From assembly GCA_001803235.1 (NCBI GenBank), contig MHBL01000340.1, positions 1-42,389 of the forward strand: DNA of 42,389 nt. Reading direction: 5' to 3'. The notes under the pieces are model-generated. The model did no database searches and was not told where the DNA came from. It worked only from the letters and a program-made list of their open reading frames with translations. This DNA is from Lentisphaerae bacterium RIFOXYA12_64_32 (GTDB lineage: Bacteria; Verrucomicrobiota; Lentisphaeria; Oligosphaerales; YB12-FULL-65-16). Position 1 is the stretch's first letter. Each line of letters starts with the position of its first letter. The position numbers and the translations under genes were made by a program. Positions 42,372-42,389 of the stretch are shown in pieces.

Positions 42372-42389
42372 ACCAAGGTGAAACTGGCA

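Larger units (their letters stand above)
42078..42389. other. Upstream region of the leftward run, with repeats
   Basis: No gene begins or ends here. It carries the perfect palindrome at 42174-42187, a GCCGGTCGCCGGCGACCGC self-complementary stretch near 42302-42320, and the REP-like copy at 42333-42371. Confidence 0.5.

Overview
The window is GC-rich bacterial DNA with long genes on both strands and intergenic gaps full of short repeats. Several traits point to the PVC superphylum, most likely a Lentisphaerota/Kiritimatiellota-type lineage: single-gene pseudopilins with a long '[23 protein letters not shown]' style N-terminus and an H-X9-D motif, several very large secreted glycoside hydrolases, a free-standing glycyl radical enzyme, a UroD-family protein, and a Ser/Thr kinase fused to a cyclic-nucleotide domain. 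The phylum is an inference from gene content; no rRNA or tRNA gene was seen.

Layout. 1-685 holds no convincing gene but carries a 158-bp MITE-like element with perfect 18-bp terminal inverted repeats and a 7-bp target duplication, plus two other dispersed repeats. 686-7004 (+): a secreted glycoside hydrolase, a pseudopilin and a kinase-cNMP protein. 11221-7093 (-): an oligopeptide ABC transporter (two permeases, two ATPases) with no binding-protein gene beside it. 16786-11721 (-): a parvulin-type foldase followed by a 1219-residue secreted (alpha/alpha)6-barrel protein. 17288-24951 (+): a two-gene operon for a 1539-residue GH2-type enzyme and a clan GH-A enzyme with a C-terminal CBM9-like domain. 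25310-26023 (+): a second pseudopilin behind a good sigma70-like promoter. 26271-29611: an AraC regulator divergent from a glycyl radical enzyme, followed by a methyltransferase to 30897. 42077-30906 (-): one leftward run that encodes a cytoplasmic (alpha/alpha)6-barrel enzyme, an M24-fold protein lacking two metal ligands, two short genes that look internally deleted, a UroD-family protein, a GNAT, a CapA-like phosphoesterase, a two-cysteine Glu/Asp racemase, a D-Ala-D-Ala-ligase-like ATP-grasp enzyme and an N-formylglutamate amidohydrolase homologue.

How it fits together. Most of the window serves polysaccharide breakdown: secreted hydrolases, peptide uptake, envelope foldase and surface pseudopilins. 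The most novel candidate is the 30.9-36.3 kb cluster, whose enzyme set (racemase, ATP-grasp ligase, CapA, acyl-amino-acid hydrolase, acetyltransferase) resembles an amidoligase pathway for a D-amino-acid-containing amide or peptide. The second theme is repeat ecology: a MITE, REP-like hairpins with compensatory stem changes, and sequence-diverse tandem arrays of period 7, 8 or 9 bp at many operon boundaries.
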